A DNA stretch of 42,837 bases, taken from an uncultured Aquimarina sp. GTDB lineage: Bacteria; Bacteroidota; Bacteroidia; Flavobacteriales; Flavobacteriaceae. The position numbers were made by a program, and so were the translations under genes. The notes under the pieces are model-generated. The model made no database searches, was not told the DNA's origin, and saw nothing but the letters and a program-made list of their open reading frames with translations. The stretch lies in the NCBI GenBank assembly GCA_947498595.1, contig CANMKX010000033.1, positions 1 through 42,837 on the forward strand, written 5' to 3'. Below are positions 42,789-42,837 of the stretch, one piece after another. Position 1 is the stretch's first letter, and each line of letters begins with the position of its first letter.

Positions 42789-42837
42789 TTATAGTATAGA
42801 AAAAGCAGAATATTAAGTAAATTAAAGTACTGAATTT

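Overview
The window is AT-rich DNA from a Bacteroidota chromosome, almost certainly a marine-type member of the Flavobacteriaceae. The reasons are promoters with the Bacteroidota -7 element TAnnTTTG, a secreted protein with a C-terminal type IX secretion (T9SS) sorting domain, many lipoproteins and TlpA-type redoxins, and lysine/isoleucine/asparagine-rich proteins. Genus cannot be fixed from sequence alone.

Layout. 1-300: C-terminal remnant of deoD and a bidirectional terminator. 339-5414 (-): cbiA-cobN, two corrinoid biosynthesis genes. 5592-9925 (-): accessory genes, namely a TlpA-like redoxin, a GNAT acetyltransferase, a frameshifted alpha/beta hydrolase, an orphan 226-aa protein and an ACT-domain protein. 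9926-12622 (-): an HpaII-type (CCGG) restriction-modification module whose third cistron is broken and fused to the tail of an unrelated membrane-protein gene. 12924: a small double-glycine-leader, cysteine-containing peptide gene. 13320-17731: a 21-bp tandem repeat, two exported serine hydrolases, a LytS-type kinase and a LytTR response regulator. 17801-20519: a small exported protein, a lipoprotein and a HAD phosphatase. 20829-23016: Crp/Fnr regulator, isochorismatase-family hydrolase and a double SnoaL-like lipoprotein. 23075-26023 (-): a 982-aa double beta-helix T9SS cargo protein. 26169-27635: a VOC protein and a sterol desaturase-family membrane protein. 27808-29872 (-): two rhodaneses and two thioredoxin-like proteins, divergent from a MarR regulator and a YceI protein (30085-31102). 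31110-37888: a complete trpEGDCFBA operon behind a ribosome-mediated attenuator with a Trp-Trp-Trp leader peptide. 37935-40208: a DPP4-like S9 peptidase. 40562-42837: a frameshifted ATPase, an orphan small protein and a C-terminal serine-hydrolase remnant.

How parts work together. The trp leader peptide, antiterminator and terminator form a textbook attenuation switch. The 21-bp repeat has the spacing expected of LytTR-domain binding sites and lies just upstream of the operon that encodes a LytTR regulator, which suggests autoregulation; the GG-leader peptide next door could be its signal, but that is speculation. Two TTGTnnnnACAA palindromes at the MarR gene suggest autorepression. The R-M locus shows an insertion/deletion scar. 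Three accessory genes carry single-base frameshifts in short homopolymers, so real decay and sequencing error must both be considered. No rRNA, tRNA, CRISPR array or intact transposable element was seen.
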